From positions 62,001 to 126,000 of the forward strand of contig NZ_LAKD02000047.1 of the NCBI RefSeq assembly GCF_000968685.2: a DNA stretch of 64,000 nucleotides. The letters are read 5' to 3'. This stretch comes from Streptomyces antioxidans (lineage in GTDB: Bacteria; Actinomycetota; Actinomycetes; Streptomycetales; Streptomycetaceae). The notes beneath the pieces are model-generated. The model was not told the origin of the DNA. It saw only the letters and a program-made list of their open reading frames with translations, and ran no database searches. The translations under genes and the position numbers were made by a program. Below, piece after piece: positions 50,745 to 58,706 of this stretch. How positions within the stretch are numbered: the first letter of the stretch is position 1; every line of letters starts with the position of its first letter.

Positions 50745-51398
50745 TCAGTACGGCTCGTGCGGCGGGTCCAGCGGGGGCGCCACATCCGCGAGGCGGGCCA
50801 GCAGTTCGGCGGCGCGCTTGCCCACGGTGTCCCGGTCGCCCTCGGACAGTGCCGAGCCCATGCCGCAGGCGACGGCCCCGGCCGCGACCCACTCCGGGGC
50901 CTCGGCCAGCGTGACGCCGCCGGTCGGGACCACGGCGGCCTGGGGCAGCGCGGCCCGTACGTCGCTGACCCATCTGGGCCCGTAGGCGGAGGCGGGGAAG
51001 AGCTTCAGGGCGTCCGCGCCCAGCTCCATCGCGTGCACCGCCTCGGTGGGCGTGGCCACGCCGGGGAAGACCGGCAGGCCGTAGCGGTGGCCGGTGCGGA
51101 TGACCTCCGGGTCCAGGCTCGGCGAGACGAGGAAGCGGGCGCCCGCGTCCACCGCCATCCGGGCCGAGGCGCCGTCGAGCACCGTACCCGCGCCGATCAC
51201 GGCGTCATCGCCGACCTCCCGGATCAGGGTGGTGACCGCCTCCAGGGCGAAGGGCGTGGTCAGCGAGATCTCCAGGCTGGTGATACCGGCGGAGAGCAAA
51301 TTGTCCGCCGTGGCGTGGGCGTGGTCGTAGCTGTCGCTACGGACGATGGCGAGGACGCGCTGCACAAGCGCGGCCCGGGTGATCTCCCAGCGGTACAC
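50745..51398 (-). CDS. eda: KDPG/KHG aldolase
   Basis: 217 residues from GTG 51398. Splits 2-keto-3-deoxy-6-phosphogluconate to pyruvate and glyceraldehyde-3-phosphate. Class I aldolase motifs: VLAIVRSD (Arg), SLEISLTTP (catalytic Glu), GAGTVLDGA, LVSPSLDPEV, FPGVATPTEA, the Schiff-base Lys in ALKLFPASAYGP and VVPTGGVTL. It lies 228 bases downstream of the KDG kinase gene on the same strand; together they complete KDG breakdown. The gap contains no gene. Confidence 0.93.
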   Translation of the reverse strand: MYRWEITRAALVQRVLAIVRSDSYDHAHATADNLLSAGITSLEISLTTPFALEAVTTLIREVGDDAVIGAGTVLDGASARMAVDAGARFLVSPSLDPEVIRTGHRYGLPVFPGVATPTEAVHAMELGADALKLFPASAYGPRWVSDVRAALPQAAVVPTGGVTLAEAPEWVAAGAVACGMGSALSEGDRDTVGKRAAELLARLADVAPPLDPPHEPY

Positions 51399-51626
51399 GG
51401 CGGTCGCCGCCTTTCCTCTCCCAGGTGCTGCTGGCGATGCCGCCCCGGATTGCCTCCGGGATATGCGGCGGTTTCGGTGTGCGATGGACGATACGCGGTG
51501 CTGTGCTGCGCTTGGTGTAGCGGTATCTGGGCTGTCCGTCTTACCGGTGCTGCTCTGGCTGCGCTGTGCTGTTGTGGGGTGCGCGGCCTCCGCGCTCTTC
51601 GGGCGGGCGTGGCTGCCGCGGTCGGT

Positions 51627-52595
51627 TCAGCGGTATGCCCCGTCCCCGGTCTTGGAGAACTCCGCGAGCGCCCGGTCCCGCGCGGCGGCGGTGGGCAGCC
51701 CGTCCGTATCGGTGGCGGCCTGGACGACCAGGGCGGCCACGCACGCCGCCTCGGCGAGCGCCTGGTCCACGCGCAGCCCGCGCAGCCGCGCCGACAGATA
51801 GCCGGCCGCGAAGCCGTCACCGGCGCCGATCGGATCGACGACCGGCACCGCGTGGGGCGACTGGTCCCAGCCGCCGTCCGCGGTGAGGACGGTCGAGGCG
51901 TGGTCGGCGCGCTTGATCACGACCTCGTCGGCCCCGCCGCGCAGCAGCTCCCGCGCGGCCTCGTCGGCGGGTTGGGCGGTGAGCAGCTCCAACTCCTCCT
52001 CGCCCGCGAGGACGATGTCGGCGTCCCGCAGCAACGGCCCCGCCGTCTGGGCCCACTGCGCCGCGCCGCCGAGCTTGTGCCGTACGTTCGGGTCGAAGGA
52101 CACCTTGGCCCCGGCCTCGCGGGCCAGCTCCACCAGGCGGCGGCTCGCGGCGGCCGCGGTCGGCGAGAGCATGGGGGTGATCCCGGAGAGGTGCAGCAGT
52201 TGGGTGCCTGCAAGGGCCTCGGGGCGTATCTGCTCGGGCGTCAGCCGGGAGGCGGCCGAGCCCATGCGGTAGTACTGCACATCGATGGCGCGGTACGCAT
52301 GGCTGTCCCGCATCAGCAGCCCGGTGGGGGCGTGGTCGTCCACGATCGCGTGGGCGACGTCCACGCAGTCGGCGCGGAGCTCGCGCAGCACCGCCTCCCC
52401 CGCGGGGTCGGCGCCGACCCGGCCGAGCCAGCGCACACCGTGCCCGAGCCGGGCGAGGCCCACGGCCACATTGGATTCGGCCCCCGCAACCGACCTGCGG
52501 AAGTGCAGGGCCCGGTCGAGCGGAACCCCGGGCTCGGCGAGCAGGAGGAGCATGGCCTCCCCGCATGTGACCACTTCCGGACCCTTCGTCACCAT
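51627..52595 (-). CDS. kdgK: 2-keto-3-deoxygluconate kinase (PfkB family)
   Basis: 322 residues from ATG 52595 with GGGGAGGC directly upstream. PfkB sugar-kinase motifs: VTCGEAMLLL, the N-terminal sugar-binding VAGAESNVAVGLARLG, VSFDPNVRHKL and the C-terminal signature VDPIGAGDGFAAGYLSA with the catalytic Asp. VQYYRMGSAASRL and placement before the KDPG aldolase favour KDG over ribose or fructose. Its product would be the aldolase's substrate. A likely source of KDG is pectin, alginate or galactonate breakdown elsewhere. Confidence 0.88.
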   Translation of the reverse strand: MVTKGPEVVTCGEAMLLLLAEPGVPLDRALHFRRSVAGAESNVAVGLARLGHGVRWLGRVGADPAGEAVLRELRADCVDVAHAIVDDHAPTGLLMRDSHAYRAIDVQYYRMGSAASRLTPEQIRPEALAGTQLLHLSGITPMLSPTAAAASRRLVELAREAGAKVSFDPNVRHKLGGAAQWAQTAGPLLRDADIVLAGEEELELLTAQPADEAARELLRGGADEVVIKRADHASTVLTADGGWDQSPHAVPVVDPIGAGDGFAAGYLSARLRGLRVDQALAEAACVAALVVQAATDTDGLPTAAARDRALAEFSKTGDGAYR

Positions 52596-52802
52596 GCCTC
52601 CCCGCACGTCCGCTGCTACCGAGACGGTATCCGGAAGCAACGAGGATGGCCCCCGTGGGGTTCCCGTGGACGCGGCCGGGAACGGGGCGGGGACTGGGGC
52701 GGGCGAGGTCCGGGCACAGCACCACGGCCGCCGCCCCGGTGGGGGCAGCGGCCGCGGTTGCGGGGGGTGGCGGTCTTCGGGACCGGGCTTCGGTGGGCCG
52801 CG

Positions 52803-53231
52803 TCAGCAGCCGTGGTCCACCAGGTCGAACGAGGCGTAGTGGTCCGCGGTGTAGTAGTCCTCGTCCGTCTCCTGACCGGTGACGATGCGCCGGGCGCCAC
52901 GGTCGTCGGAGCCCGGGGTGATCACGGTGTACTCGTGGTAGTAGCCGGAGGACTGGGACGGAAGGACGCCTTCACGGTTCTGGAAGACGGTGCCGTCCTG
53001 CGGGAACGGAAAGGGGCCGCCCTTCTCGATCAGGTCCAGGGTGTCATGGGCCTGGGAGGGCAGATCCGAGTAGCAGATATCACCAACGGCGGCGATGACC
53101 TGCGACGACGCAACGGTCTGCGCTACCGCCGGGGTGACGGCGGTGGCCGCGGTGGCCGTACCGCCGATGAGCAGCGTCGAGACGAGGGCGCCGAGGGCAC
53201 CGATGCGGGCGATCCGTGGGGGGATTGTCAT
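52803..53231 (-). CDS. Secreted guanyl-specific ribonuclease (RNase Sa / N1-T1 family)
   Basis: 142-residue precursor. The signal peptide is about residues 1-30 (IGALGALVSTLLIGGTATAAT). The mature part matches Streptomyces aureofaciens RNase Sa nearly throughout: DTLDLIEKGGPFPFPQDG, VFQNREGVLPSQSSGYYHEYTVITPG, RRIVTGQETDEDYYTADHYASFDLVD. Catalytic residues by alignment are Glu100, Arg111, Arg115 and His131. Cys53 and Cys142 should form the single disulphide. It cleaves RNA after G outside the cell. No barstar-like inhibitor gene is recognised nearby. Monocistronic. Confidence 0.95.
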   Translation of the reverse strand: MTIPPRIARIGALGALVSTLLIGGTATAATAVTPAVAQTVASSQVIAAVGDICYSDLPSQAHDTLDLIEKGGPFPFPQDGTVFQNREGVLPSQSSGYYHEYTVITPGSDDRGARRIVTGQETDEDYYTADHYASFDLVDHGC

Positions 53232-53347
53232 AGACCTAGCATGACGCGCGTAGACGCTGTCGTGTCAATGCCAAGTGACGGCCGTTCTCGGGGAGTTCAC
53301 AAGAACTGCGCGAAGCGCCAGAGATGGTAACGGATGCTTAACTTTTG

Positions 53348-53376
53348 CCTCTGGGGCAAAACTTTTGCCCCAGAGG
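53348..53376. promoter_or_regulatory. Perfect 29-bp palindrome before the XRE-cupin gene
   Basis: cctctggggcaaaa - c - ttttgccccagagg: 14-bp arms around one base, ending 24 bases before the ATG. The direct repeat acttttgcc also occurs at 53341 and 53361. The position over the promoter suggests an autoregulatory operator for the XRE-cupin protein. A transcriptional terminator for the divergent side is unlikely, since the RNase gene starts rather than ends there. Confidence 0.65.
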
Positions 53377-53400
53377 TCAGGGGCTGGCTATACCGGAGAC

Positions 53401-54084
53401 ATGAACCCGCTCCCCCACGGGCCCGCCGAGTGGCCCACGGACGGACCGGCCGACGGTGACCCCGGCGGACCGTCCGCCGAGCTGCCCACCGTCGCTCCCC
53501 GCCTGCGTGACCTGCGGCGGCGCAGCGGTCTGACGATCGAGGCCGCCGCCCACCGGGTGGGGCTCTCCCCCGCGCATCTGTCCCGGCTGGAGACGGGCCG
53601 CCGCCAGCCCTCGCTCCCGATGCTGCTGGCCTTGGCCCGTACCTACGGAACCACGGTATCCGACCTGCTGGGCGAGGTGCCCGCGGAGCGGGACCCGGTC
53701 GTACGGGCCGACCGCATGGCGGCGCAGGAGGCGGGCGGCTGGACCTACTGGCAGGCCGGGGGCTCCGGCCGGGCCATGCAGGCGCTGCGGCTGCACGTAC
53801 CGGAGCGCTCCGCCGCCCAGGAGGACCTGGTGCGGGTCCACCCCGGCGAGGAATGGCTCTATGTCCTGGGGGGCCGACTGCGGCTGACGCTCGGCGAGGC
53901 CGTGCACGCCCTCTCCGCGGGCGACGCGGCCCATTTCGACTCGCTCACCCCACACCGCATCGCCGCCGCCTCACCCGGCGGCGTGGATCTGCTCTTCGTC
54001 CACACGCTGCTGCGGAGCGGCGCGGCCGAGCTGTGCCTCGGCGCCGCCACCACCGCTCGCCGAGGAAGGCCCGGTACGCCATGA
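53401..54084 (+). CDS. XRE-family regulator with C-terminal cupin domain
   Basis: 227 residues from ATG 53401, with GGAGAC immediately upstream. The helix-turn-helix (about 36-92) is LRDLRRRSGLTIEAAAHRVGLSPAHLSRLETGRRQPSLPML in pattern. The cupin_2 domain (about 140-215) includes VHPGEEWLYVLGGRLRLTLGE and AGDAAHFDSLTPHRI. Proteins of this design sense small molecules such as amino acids, polyamines or sugar derivatives. Its TGA overlaps the ATG of a small membrane protein gene (ATGA). The perfect palindrome upstream is its likely own operator. Confidence 0.9.
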   Translation: MNPLPHGPAEWPTDGPADGDPGGPSAELPTVAPRLRDLRRRSGLTIEAAAHRVGLSPAHLSRLETGRRQPSLPMLLALARTYGTTVSDLLGEVPAERDPVVRADRMAAQEAGGWTYWQAGGSGRAMQALRLHVPERSAAQEDLVRVHPGEEWLYVLGGRLRLTLGEAVHALSAGDAAHFDSLTPHRIAAASPGGVDLLFVHTLLRSGAAELCLGAATTARRGRPGTP

Positions 54085-54287
54085 AGGACGCGAACGACAC
54101 GGGTGCGGGTACGGGCACGGCCGGCGCCCCGAAGGACCCCGCGGCCCCGCCCCGGTCCCGTACCGGCCCGGACGAGGAGGACCGGGCGCCGATGACCTTC
54201 ACGGTGCGGGTCTTCATCTACCTCGTGGGCGTCCACTTCATCGCCGCGTTCCTCTTCTTCCTCTTCTACGTGGCGGGCGCGAAGTAG
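54081..54287 (+). CDS. Small membrane protein (DUF6126-like)
   Basis: 68 residues. The N-terminal 38 residues are hydrophilic (Gly/Ala/Pro/Asp-rich); one transmembrane helix follows, VFIYLVGVHFIAAFLFFLFYVAGAK, ending at the C terminus. It is translationally coupled to the XRE-cupin regulator by a 4-base overlap, a pairing I recall for Streptomyces DUF6126 genes. Function unknown; it could be a membrane partner of the regulator or a small transport-related subunit. Confidence 0.75.
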   Translation: MKDANDTGAGTGTAGAPKDPAAPPRSRTGPDEEDRAPMTFTVRVFIYLVGVHFIAAFLFFLFYVAGAK

Positions 54288-54337
54288 ACGGGCGCGAAGT
54301 GGGGGAGTCAGCGGGCCGTGTGGCCCACGGCCGCTCG

Positions 54338-55180
54338 TCACCCCGCGTGGGTGGAGAACATCCCGCCCGTCGGCCCCTGCTTGTCGCCGCCCTGCGCCTT
54401 CTTCAGGGCGTTCGCCAGGCCCTCGATGGTGAGCGACTGGAGGATCACCCGACCGTTGCCCTCCAGCGTGGCCAGCAACAGGCCCTCACCGCCGAAGACC
54501 GCGTTCATCAGCCCCTGGCGGTTGAGCCCGCCGATGCGCTGCACGCCGTACTGGATGCCTTCCTCGAAGGCCACGATGCAGCCCGTGTCGACCTCGATCC
54601 GGCCGCCGAAGTCGGCCGGGTTGAGGTCGATGAAGTTGCCCGCACCACAGATGATCACGGTGCCGTGCCCGGTGAACTTCTCCAGGATGAATCCCTCGCC
54701 GCCGCTGCGCCCGGTCTTCCCGCCCTGGAAGGCGATCCCGAACTCCACGGTGGACTCGGCCGCCACGAAGGCGTCCTTCTCGGCGAACCACGCCCGCACC
54801 CCGTCCAGCTCCAGCGCCCGCATCTCACCGGGCAGTACCCCCGCGAAGCCGACGGTGCCCTCGCCGCCGGTGGCGGTGAAGTACTGGAACGCCAGCGACT
54901 CCCCCGCCAGCGCCCGCTGCCCCACCTGCATGGCGGTGCCCATGGCCTGGCGCAGCATCCCGCCCGCACCACCGCCCGCACCACCGCCCGCACCGCTGCC
55001 GCCCCCGCCACCGCCTCCGGCGGACTGACCGCCGCCGGGCCCGGACAGCCGGGTCTCCATCGTCACGTTCGCCGTCTTGAACAGGAACTTTCCGGCCTCG
55101 CAGTAGACGGTCTGCCCCGGGTGGAGGGTGCAGACCGCCATCTGCATGGCGTTGCCGACGATCTCTTGCCGCAGAGTCAC
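54338..55180 (-). CDS. AIM24/TIGR00266-family protein
   Basis: 280 residues from GTG 55180 with GGAGAG upstream. Beta-rich AIM24 fold: MQMAVCTLHPGQTVYCEAGKFLFK, GFAGVLPGEMRALELDGVRAWF, EGFILEKFTGHGTVIICGAGNFIDLNP, and VDTGCIVAFEEGIQYGVQRIGG with FGGEGLLLATLEGNGRVILQSL. A long Gly-rich insert (about residues 49-75) separates the first strands from the rest. Members are widespread and of unknown biochemical role. Single gene, divergent from the SCO6745-type gene. Confidence 0.87.
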   Translation of the reverse strand: MTLRQEIVGNAMQMAVCTLHPGQTVYCEAGKFLFKTANVTMETRLSGPGGGQSAGGGGGGGSGAGGGAGGGAGGMLRQAMGTAMQVGQRALAGESLAFQYFTATGGEGTVGFAGVLPGEMRALELDGVRAWFAEKDAFVAAESTVEFGIAFQGGKTGRSGGEGFILEKFTGHGTVIICGAGNFIDLNPADFGGRIEVDTGCIVAFEEGIQYGVQRIGGLNRQGLMNAVFGGEGLLLATLEGNGRVILQSLTIEGLANALKKAQGGDKQGPTGGMFSTHAG

Positions 55181-55334
55181 AGCCGCTCTCCTCGAGGGTC
55201 GCGCCAGGTGGTGCCGGGTGGTGTCATCACCGGACATCCGGGTCAACGTCCGACCCGGACCACCCGGTTCCGTGAGCTTGGCACAATGCCGTCCGTGGTC
55301 CGGCCCCGGGTCGACGCCGAAGGGAGCAGGAAAC

Positions 55335-56216
55335 GTGGAGACGAGCACCAGCGCCGCGACGACCGCCCGCACGATGTGGGCCCTCTACGAGCCGATCCAC
55401 GCGGTCGCGTACTTCGCCCCGGAGGCCCTGGCCGCGTACGAGGACGCCGGGCTCCGCGGCTTCTGGCGCGGCTATTTCGCTGGCCGCGCCGCGCCCCTCG
55501 GGCCGGTCGGCCCCGAGCCCGTCGTGGCGTCCTTCTTCACCTTCGCCCCCGCGATGGTGGCCCGCGCCCTGCCCGACGTCTGGTCCCTGACCGCGCCCGA
55601 GCGCGCCCTGGAGCTCCGCCGCGCGGGGGCCACTGCGGCCCTCACCCGGCTGCTCGCCGGACACGAACGCGAGGTGGAGCGCGCCGCCGAGGCCCTGGTC
55701 CCGCGCGCGGCCGGGCTGGACGGCTCCGGCCGGGTGCTGGCGGCCGCGAACGGCGCACTGGACTTTCCCGACAAACCGCTCGAACGGCTGTGGCATGCGA
55801 CGACCCTGCTGCGCGAGCACCGCGGCGACGGCCATGTCGCCGCCCTCGTCGCCGCCGGGCTCGACGGCTGCGAAGCCCTCGTCCTCCGTTCCGCCGTGGA
55901 CCTCCCCCGCGCCGAACTCCAGCCCCACCGCGGCTGGACCGACCAGGAGTGGCACGCCGCCGCCCAGCGCCTGACCGACCGCGCCCTGCTCGCCCCGGAC
56001 GGCGCCGCGACGGCGACCGGACGCGACCTCCTCGGCACGGCGGAGACCGCGACGGACCAGGCGGCGGAACGCCCTTGGCGCCCGCTGGCCCCCGAGCAGG
56101 TGACAACCCTGACCGAACTCCTCACCCCCCTCACCACCGCCTGCGCCACGGCCCTGCGCTTCCCCAACCCGATAGGGGTCCCGAGGCCGGTCGGGGTCCA
56201 GAAGCCGACGGGCTGA
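55335..56216 (+). CDS. SCO6745-family conserved protein
   Basis: 293 residues from GTG 55335 (AGGAAA just upstream). The N terminus MWALYEPIHAVAYFAPEALAAYEDAG and GLRGFWRGYFAGRAAPLGPVGPEPVVASFFTFAPAMVARALPDVW are the family hallmarks. The middle is helical, and HRGWTDQEWHAAAQRLTDRALL resembles a winged-helix-like segment. No catalytic motif is apparent; function unknown. It is followed by a hairpin and the convergent EF-hand gene. Confidence 0.8.
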   Translation: METSTSAATTARTMWALYEPIHAVAYFAPEALAAYEDAGLRGFWRGYFAGRAAPLGPVGPEPVVASFFTFAPAMVARALPDVWSLTAPERALELRRAGATAALTRLLAGHEREVERAAEALVPRAAGLDGSGRVLAAANGALDFPDKPLERLWHATTLLREHRGDGHVAALVAAGLDGCEALVLRSAVDLPRAELQPHRGWTDQEWHAAAQRLTDRALLAPDGAATATGRDLLGTAETATDQAAERPWRPLAPEQVTTLTELLTPLTTACATALRFPNPIGVPRPVGVQKPTG

Positions 56217-56236
56217 GCGGTCAGGCCAGGGGGCGG

Positions 56237-56261
56237 CACCCCGCGCGTTCCGGGCGGGGTG
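56237..56261. terminator. Hairpin between SCO6745-type and EF-hand genes
   Basis: caccccgc (56237-56244) pairs with gcggggtg (56254-56261) around a 9-base loop, 21 bases after the SCO6745-type stop. It lies between convergent genes. Confidence 0.6.
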
Positions 56262-56304
56262 CGGGAACGCACGCCGTGCGCGGGGTGAGCCGGAACGCCC
56301 GTGG

Positions 56305-56529
56305 TCAGTCCGCGAGACCCCGCATCGGGGCCCAGAACTCCTCGAACGACATCGTGCCGTCGCCGTCCATGTCGAGTACGTCGATGAATTGCTGCGCCTG
56401 TTCGTCGGTGAGGTGCTCACCGCGCAGCTCGGCGACGACCTGCTGGTATTCCTTAGCGGTTATCCGCCCGTCGGCATCGAGGTCGTACGCGTCAAAGGCC
56501 TTGCGCGCGGCCGCTTGCATGTCCGCCAC
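56305..56529 (-). CDS. Small EF-hand calcium-binding protein
   Basis: 74 residues with two canonical EF-hand loops: DLDADGRITAKE at 16-27 and DMDGDGTMSFEE at 53-64. Both have Asp at positions 1, 3 and 5, Gly at 6 and Glu at 12, so both should bind calcium. No signal peptide or membrane segment. It resembles Streptomyces calmodulin-like CabB-type proteins; partners are unknown. Last gene before the lower-GC stretch. Confidence 0.88.
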   Translation of the reverse strand: MADMQAAARKAFDAYDLDADGRITAKEYQQVVAELRGEHLTDEQAQQFIDVLDMDGDGTMSFEEFWAPMRGLAD

Positions 56530-57104
56530 GTGAGTTCGCCCCTCCTCGTTGGATGTTGTGCGATGTTACTGCGCATCGATCGCCCACAGCACGCCGGAGC
56601 GGACGTGCGCCGGGCCGGCCAGCTGGCCGGCAGGACACCGATGGCCAGGGAGGGCAGGGCGAACATGGCGAGTCGCGCCAAGGGGCCGGGGCCGATGCCC
56701 AGCACCATCGGCATCCTGGCGGCCATCGTCACCCACAAACCGAACACCCCCAAGGAACCAGCCTTCGGGCCGACACGAGTGGAACGGGCATGCCGCGAGG
56801 CGGGAGATGGGTGGAAGACGGATATTCCCGCCACCGTGCGGGAGAAGATGGCTGTCATCCGTGTCCTAGCCCGGGACCAGGCGGTGGCGGCGCAGGCGGT
56901 CGGAATCCCAGCGGAGGTCACCGTGGTTGCGGTTGCGGCCGTGGACACACAGCCGGTAGTCGCCGGGCCCGGGGCAGGTCCTCTCAAGTCTTCACCGCCC
57001 GGAACCTGTTGCTCAGCCTGCGTGGCTTCTGGCGATGGTTGAGCGGCAACGAGCCACCGGCACACCGGAATAGCCGACTGGATTGACCACAGGAAGGTGC
57101 CAGC
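56530..57104. other. Gene-poor interval with possible degenerate coding
   Basis: About 575 bases upstream of the EF-hand gene. GC content is visibly lower than elsewhere. Open frames exist on both strands but none has a convincing start, codon bias or recognisable domain. A minus-strand stretch (about 56630-56760) would encode LARLAMFALPSLAIGVLPASW, which looks like one helix of a transporter and may be a remnant. The EF-hand promoter should lie at the left end. Confidence 0.4.
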
Positions 57105-57830
57105 ATGACCGCTTCTAGGGCGCCCCTAACCCGGGACAGCCTGCGGGTGAAGATTGCCGTGCAGAAGGTGCGGCTGGCAGGTACGGAGTACCGTGTGATC
57201 CGGCCAGCCAGACCGCTGAAGAACGGGGCGCTTTACCGGGCCGGTGTCCATTACGAGATGTATGTGGACCGGACGGACGGCAGACTCATCGGCACACTGT
57301 GGCTGCTCGCAGCACGATCACCGCGATCGTTGGTCTACCTGCCGATGCGTACTGCTCCGGCCGTAGGTATCGGCGAGCAAGACGGGCAGCCACTCGACCT
57401 CGTGCTGGCTCCCCGCACAGCGCAGCTTCGTCCTTCGCGCTGGAAGCGAATCCGGGAGCATCTCAACACGGGGAACACCGTCCGAGAACTCCGCACCGCC
57501 AGTGTGCCGGAGCGAGACCTTCCTGACCTCGATGCTGACTACACCATTCCGGACAAGCCGAAGGAGGCGAAAAAGTTCATCCTTCGCAAGGACATTTACG
57601 CCGAGACGCTGCTGCTGACGGGCGGGACCGCAGCCTTCCGGGAAGGAGCCAAGAAGATATTCGCCGTCACAAAACATGGGCCTTCCGCCGCCGCAACGGG
57701 ATTTTACCAGCCAGTCGGATGCAACTACCATGTTTGCCGAGCCATCTACGACTGGGGCTTCGACAGAACTCCCAACTTGAGCGAATGGGAACAATTGCAC
57801 GTAGCGTTCTGTCCACAATGGGCAAGGTGA
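57105..57830 (+). CDS. Orphan hypothetical protein in lower-GC DNA
   Basis: 241 residues from ATG 57105, with an AGGAAGG-type ribosome site about 7 bases upstream. I do not recognise it. The N-terminal half is beta-like (LRVKIAVQKVRLAGTEYRVIRP; HYEMYVDRTDGRLIGTLWLLA). The middle is charged (PKEAKKFILRKDIYAETLLL). The C terminus has a Cys/Trp-rich patch (GCNYHVCRAIYDWGFDR; EQLHVAFCPQWAR). Base composition and codon use are less GC-biased than in neighbours, suggesting horizontal acquisition. No signal peptide or helix-turn-helix is seen. It may be a conflict or accessory gene, but nothing in the sequence proves that. Confidence 0.55.
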   Translation: MTASRAPLTRDSLRVKIAVQKVRLAGTEYRVIRPARPLKNGALYRAGVHYEMYVDRTDGRLIGTLWLLAARSPRSLVYLPMRTAPAVGIGEQDGQPLDLVLAPRTAQLRPSRWKRIREHLNTGNTVRELRTASVPERDLPDLDADYTIPDKPKEAKKFILRKDIYAETLLLTGGTAAFREGAKKIFAVTKHGPSAAATGFYQPVGCNYHVCRAIYDWGFDRTPNLSEWEQLHVAFCPQWAR

Positions 57831-58219
57831 CGAAGACAGGCAAAAAGCGAGTCATCAGGTCATCCGCCGTGTTGAGAGACTCGCCCGCGATGCGCCGTTC
57901 GGCGGTCGCCTTGTCCTTGATCCGACCGGCCACCCGGGTATGTCGAGGCGGCGCAGCGCGATATCGCAGAAATCATGCGCCCGTCAGCACCTTTGGCTCA
58001 GCGCTGGAGCTCCGCGAAGCGACGTCAAGCGGCCCGCACGCTACTTGGCCCGGAATCGTCGGCCGCAGGTTGACTCTGGAGCCGGAGTGAGGCGTGCGGC
58101 GTTACGCCTCCCGCGAGCTGCCGCCCTCATTCGGATACGGTTGACCGTCACATATGGGTACGCGCGAACGGGGCTGCGACGTGTCCCGAAAGACGTGCGC
58201 CGGGCCGGAGAGGACGCAT
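57831..58219. other. Interval without a convincing gene
   Basis: About 390 bases between the orphan gene and the SnoaL-like gene, still of reduced GC on the left. A minus-strand frame from GTG 57933 encodes AGRIKDKATAERRIAGESLN... and runs back across the orphan gene; it has no recognised homology. The right end contains the ribosome site of the next gene. Possibly gene fragments at an old insertion boundary. Confidence 0.4.
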
Positions 58220-58633
58220 GTGTCACTCACACTTGAAGATCGCTTGGCCATCACCGAACTGATCTCGTTGCATGGTCACTTCGTCGACGACGGACGCCTG
58301 GACCGGTTGGAGGAGCTGTTCACCTCCGACGTGGTCTACGACGTCACCGACTTCGGCCAGGAGCCGATGTTGGGAGTGGCCGCCGTCCGGGAGGCGGGAT
58401 GGGCGCTGGGAGCCGCCAACCCCGTCGCGCATCACGTCACCAACATCGTCCTCACGGCGTCGGCGGACGGCCGGGTGCAGGCCCGGTCCAAGGGGCTGGG
58501 CGTCAGGGCGGACGGCTCCTGCGGTTCCGTCTCCTACGACGACACCGTCGTGCGCACCGCTGACGGCTGGCGGATCAGCCATCGCAAGATATCGCCACGC
58601 CGTACCCCCTTGGGCGGGCTGGCACAGACATGA
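58220..58633 (+). CDS. SnoaL/NTF2-like family protein
   Basis: 137 residues from GTG 58220, with GGAGAGGA about 6 bases upstream. NTF2-like alpha+beta fold: EDRLAITELISLHGHFVDDGRLDRLEELFTSDVVYDVT in pattern, then GVAAVREAG, NPVAHHVTNIVLTASADG and SYDDTVVRTADGWRISHRKI. Members are small cyclases, dehydratases or ligand binders. Asp and His residues in the pocket are compatible with activity, but the substrate is unknown. Stands alone, convergent with the allantoicase gene. Confidence 0.85.
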   Translation: MSLTLEDRLAITELISLHGHFVDDGRLDRLEELFTSDVVYDVTDFGQEPMLGVAAVREAGWALGAANPVAHHVTNIVLTASADGRVQARSKGLGVRADGSCGSVSYDDTVVRTADGWRISHRKISPRRTPLGGLAQT

Positions 58634-58706
58634 GTACCGCCGCGAGATCAAGGGACGACCCGGCGCGTGTTCGGTCGGGGCCTCATGAGGGCCATCGGGG
58701 TGGGAG

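Noticed and set aside
57667..57933. Minus-strand frame AGRIKDKATAERRIAGESLN...
   Set aside because: Overlaps the 3' end of the orphan gene, has no recognised family and no clear ribosome site; kept only as a note in the interval entry.
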